A stretch of 24,089 bases of DNA from a virus. The translations under genes were made by a program, and so were the position numbers. The stretch lies in the IMG/VR virus record IMGVR_UViG_3300013108_000108, positions 1 through 24,089 of that record. The stretch is one strand, 5' to 3'. Below the pieces are notes generated by a model, which saw nothing but the letters and a program-made list of their open reading frames with translations, ran no database searches and was not told the DNA's origin. Of the stretch, positions 23,284-24,089 are shown piece after piece (position 1 is the first letter of the stretch; each line of letters begins with the position of its first letter).

Positions 23284-23606
23284 AATGTTATATAATAGAT
23301 TATGAAACAAATTTAAGTGAACATGGCGAAGATTACCACAAAGTATACATGGCCAATGAAACTGAGAATTACAAACAAGTTTATACATATGTGTATCCCA
23401 AACAAGGAAATGGTAAAAAGATACACAACGCAAAAACTTGGATGGATATTTTAAATAGCCCAAGAGGTTATGCATTAGATGGATTAAAATATCTTGGCAA
23501 AAGCAAAGAACTAATTAATGCTGATAGCATAAACAAAATCAATGATGTTGAAGAATTTGCTACAAAACAAGACATGCTTGATTACTTAGATAAACAGTTG
23601 ACATAA
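23280..23606 (+). CDS. Unknown 108-residue protein
   Basis: Coupled to the previous gene by ATGA, with AAAGGAG (23267-23273) seven bases ahead. It begins MKCYIIDYETNLSEHGEDYH, with a hydrophobic strand then an acidic patch. Tyrosine-rich strands follow, then lysine-rich helices (YLGKSKELINADSINKINDV). No family is recognised. The fold may be a small alpha/beta one. The -35 box of the next promoter (TTGACA, 23598-23603) is embedded in its last codons. Confidence 0.7.
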   Translation: MKCYIIDYETNLSEHGEDYHKVYMANETENYKQVYTYVYPKQGNGKKIHNAKTWMDILNSPRGYALDGLKYLGKSKELINADSINKINDVEEFATKQDMLDYLDKQLT

Positions 23607-23626
23607 ACAAAAGGTCAACGTATAAT
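23598..23626 (+). promoter_or_regulatory. Second consensus sigma70 promoter, with an inverted repeat over the -10 box
   Basis: TTGACA (23598-23603), 17 bases, TATAAT (23621-23626). The imperfect inverted repeat GGTCAAC (23613-23619) / GTTGGCC (23633-23639) brackets the -10 box and the likely start near 23633. It looks like an operator site for repression; in RNA it would be mostly untranscribed. Confidence 0.85.
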
Positions 23627-23642
23627 TTATATGTTGGCCACT

Positions 23643-23675
23643 ATTAAGTAACTTAATGAACTAAAGGAACTAAAG
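23643..23675 (+). repeat. Leader repeats: small inverted repeat and 9-base tandem repeat
   Basis: ATTAAG (23643-23648) TAA CTTAAT (23652-23657) is a perfect 6-3-6 inverted repeat in the early leader. It is followed at once by two tandem copies of GAACTAAAG (23658-23666, 23667-23675). They sit between the promoter start and the first good ribosome site. Confidence 0.6.
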
Positions 23676-23706
23676 TAGTTAATTAACAAAAAAAGGAGCA
23701 TGAGCT

Positions 23707-23733
23707 ATGTCTTTCAGACCACTTCGTGTGTAA
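23707..23733 (+). CDS. Possible 8-residue leader peptide, MSFRPLRV
   Basis: ATG at 23707 lies eight bases after AGGAG (23694-23698), ideal spacing, and TAA comes after eight codons. The next gene starts 43 bases downstream with its own ribosome site. It could be a leader peptide or a ribosome stand-by. An overlapping ORF from the ATG at 23700 (26 codons) begins one base after AGGAG, too close. The evidence is the ribosome site only. Confidence 0.25.
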   Translation: MSFRPLRV

Positions 23734-23776
23734 AGGAAAAGACAAGAGAACATGAAATCATACAAGGAGAAAACAA

Positions 23777-24089
23777 ATGATTAAATTTAAGCAAGAAGAA
23801 AAGAAACCAGCAGTTGAAACACCAATTGCAGATAAAATTGTGCAAACAGATCAAGTTAAAAGTATTAAGTTGGGCGTGTTTCATAACACAGATCAGCTTA
23901 CTGCACAATGTGAGTTTAGTTTCGATGTTGACCAAAAAGGATGGGCTACAGATTGTATCAAGCTCACAAACAATTTAAGTAAATTAAATAATATAGCATA
24001 CAAAATGCCAGCTGACTTTGATTGGGCAAAAGAATGGTATGACAGTGTTATAGCAAAAAGCCGAGCATTCAATAAGTTTACAGGCAGTA
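23777..24089 (+). CDS. Unknown protein, 5' part only (runs past the window end)
   Basis: ATG at 23777 preceded by AAGGAGA (23764-23770). The frame stays open for 104 codons to the end of the window. The N-terminus is charged and lysine-rich (MIKFKQEEKKPAVETP). It is followed by strands with a hydrophobic rhythm (VKSIKLGVFHNTDQLTAQCE), and then an acidic/aromatic part (MPADFDWAKEWYDSVIAKSR). No family is recognised. It is expressed from the sigma70 promoter at 23598 after a 140-base leader. Confidence 0.75.
   Translation, partial: MIKFKQEEKKPAVETPIADKIVQTDQVKSIKLGVFHNTDQLTAQCEFSFDVDQKGWATDCIKLTNNLSKLNNIAYKMPADFDWAKEWYDSVIAKSRAFNKFTGS

Noticed and set aside
23707-23733. MSFRPL resembles the first residues of GroES
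   Set aside because: Only six residues agree before the stop and nothing downstream continues the match; treated as coincidence.
1-24089. Signs of a prophage or integration module (integrase, att sites, repressor)
   Set aside because: No such gene or flanking repeat is visible; the only DNA-binding candidate lacks a recombinase domain.

Overview
This window is a segment of a tailed, double-stranded DNA phage genome with siphovirus-type (long, non-contractile tail) architecture. All convincing genes are on the + strand. It is AT-rich, gene-dense, and uses A/T-ending codons throughout. The tail-fibre repeat types, such as D-D-L-x-E-G-S-x-N-x-Y-Y-T-D-A-R-A and repeated G-D-V-T-G, are familiar from marine phages. 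The tail-tip genes follow the same order as the alphaproteobacterial gene transfer agent. A marine, AT-rich, probably alphaproteobacterial host is therefore a reasonable inference, but nothing here proves it. No integrase, repressor, replication gene, tRNA or recognisable endolysin is visible.

Layout. (1) 1-379: the end of an upstream gene, a strong terminator, and a non-coding stretch with a GC-rich, highly structured putative RNA flanked by two ATAAATA motifs. (2) 380-7809: a one-helix membrane mini-protein, a small tail/baseplate-type protein, a 2122-residue repetitive tail fibre and a second fibre-like protein. (3) 7825-9891: small terminase, two small membrane proteins and a 14-residue lysine peptide (a possible lysis cluster), then large terminase. 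(4) 9969-13908: portal, MuF-like minor head protein, scaffold and major capsid protein. (5) 13970-16061: head-tail connector, tail terminator, tail tube, HK97-gp10-like protein, and a tail-assembly chaperone whose second half is reached by a -1 frameshift at a lambda-type G GGA AAG heptamer. (6) 16078-21917: tape measure, distal tail protein, hub protein, NlpC/P60-like protein, J-like tail-tip protein and a small unknown. (7) 21978-22523: a helix-turn-helix protein closing the structural block. (8) 22524-22845: a control region with a terminator directly abutting a consensus sigma70 promoter. (9) 22846-24089: three unknown genes (the last cut by the window end), served by a second consensus sigma70 promoter.

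Regulation. Genuine gaps between structural genes repeatedly carry the octamer (G/A/C)ATAAATA, which resembles the T4-type late promoter TATAAATA. The last block instead has two textbook TTGACA-N17-TATAAT promoters. This suggests late genes read by a phage-modified or phage-encoded sigma system and an adjacent region read by host sigma70. The most interesting items are this T4-like late-promoter signature in a siphovirus-like genome, the candidate short late RNA at about 236-318, and the frameshift site with its perfect stimulatory stem-loop.
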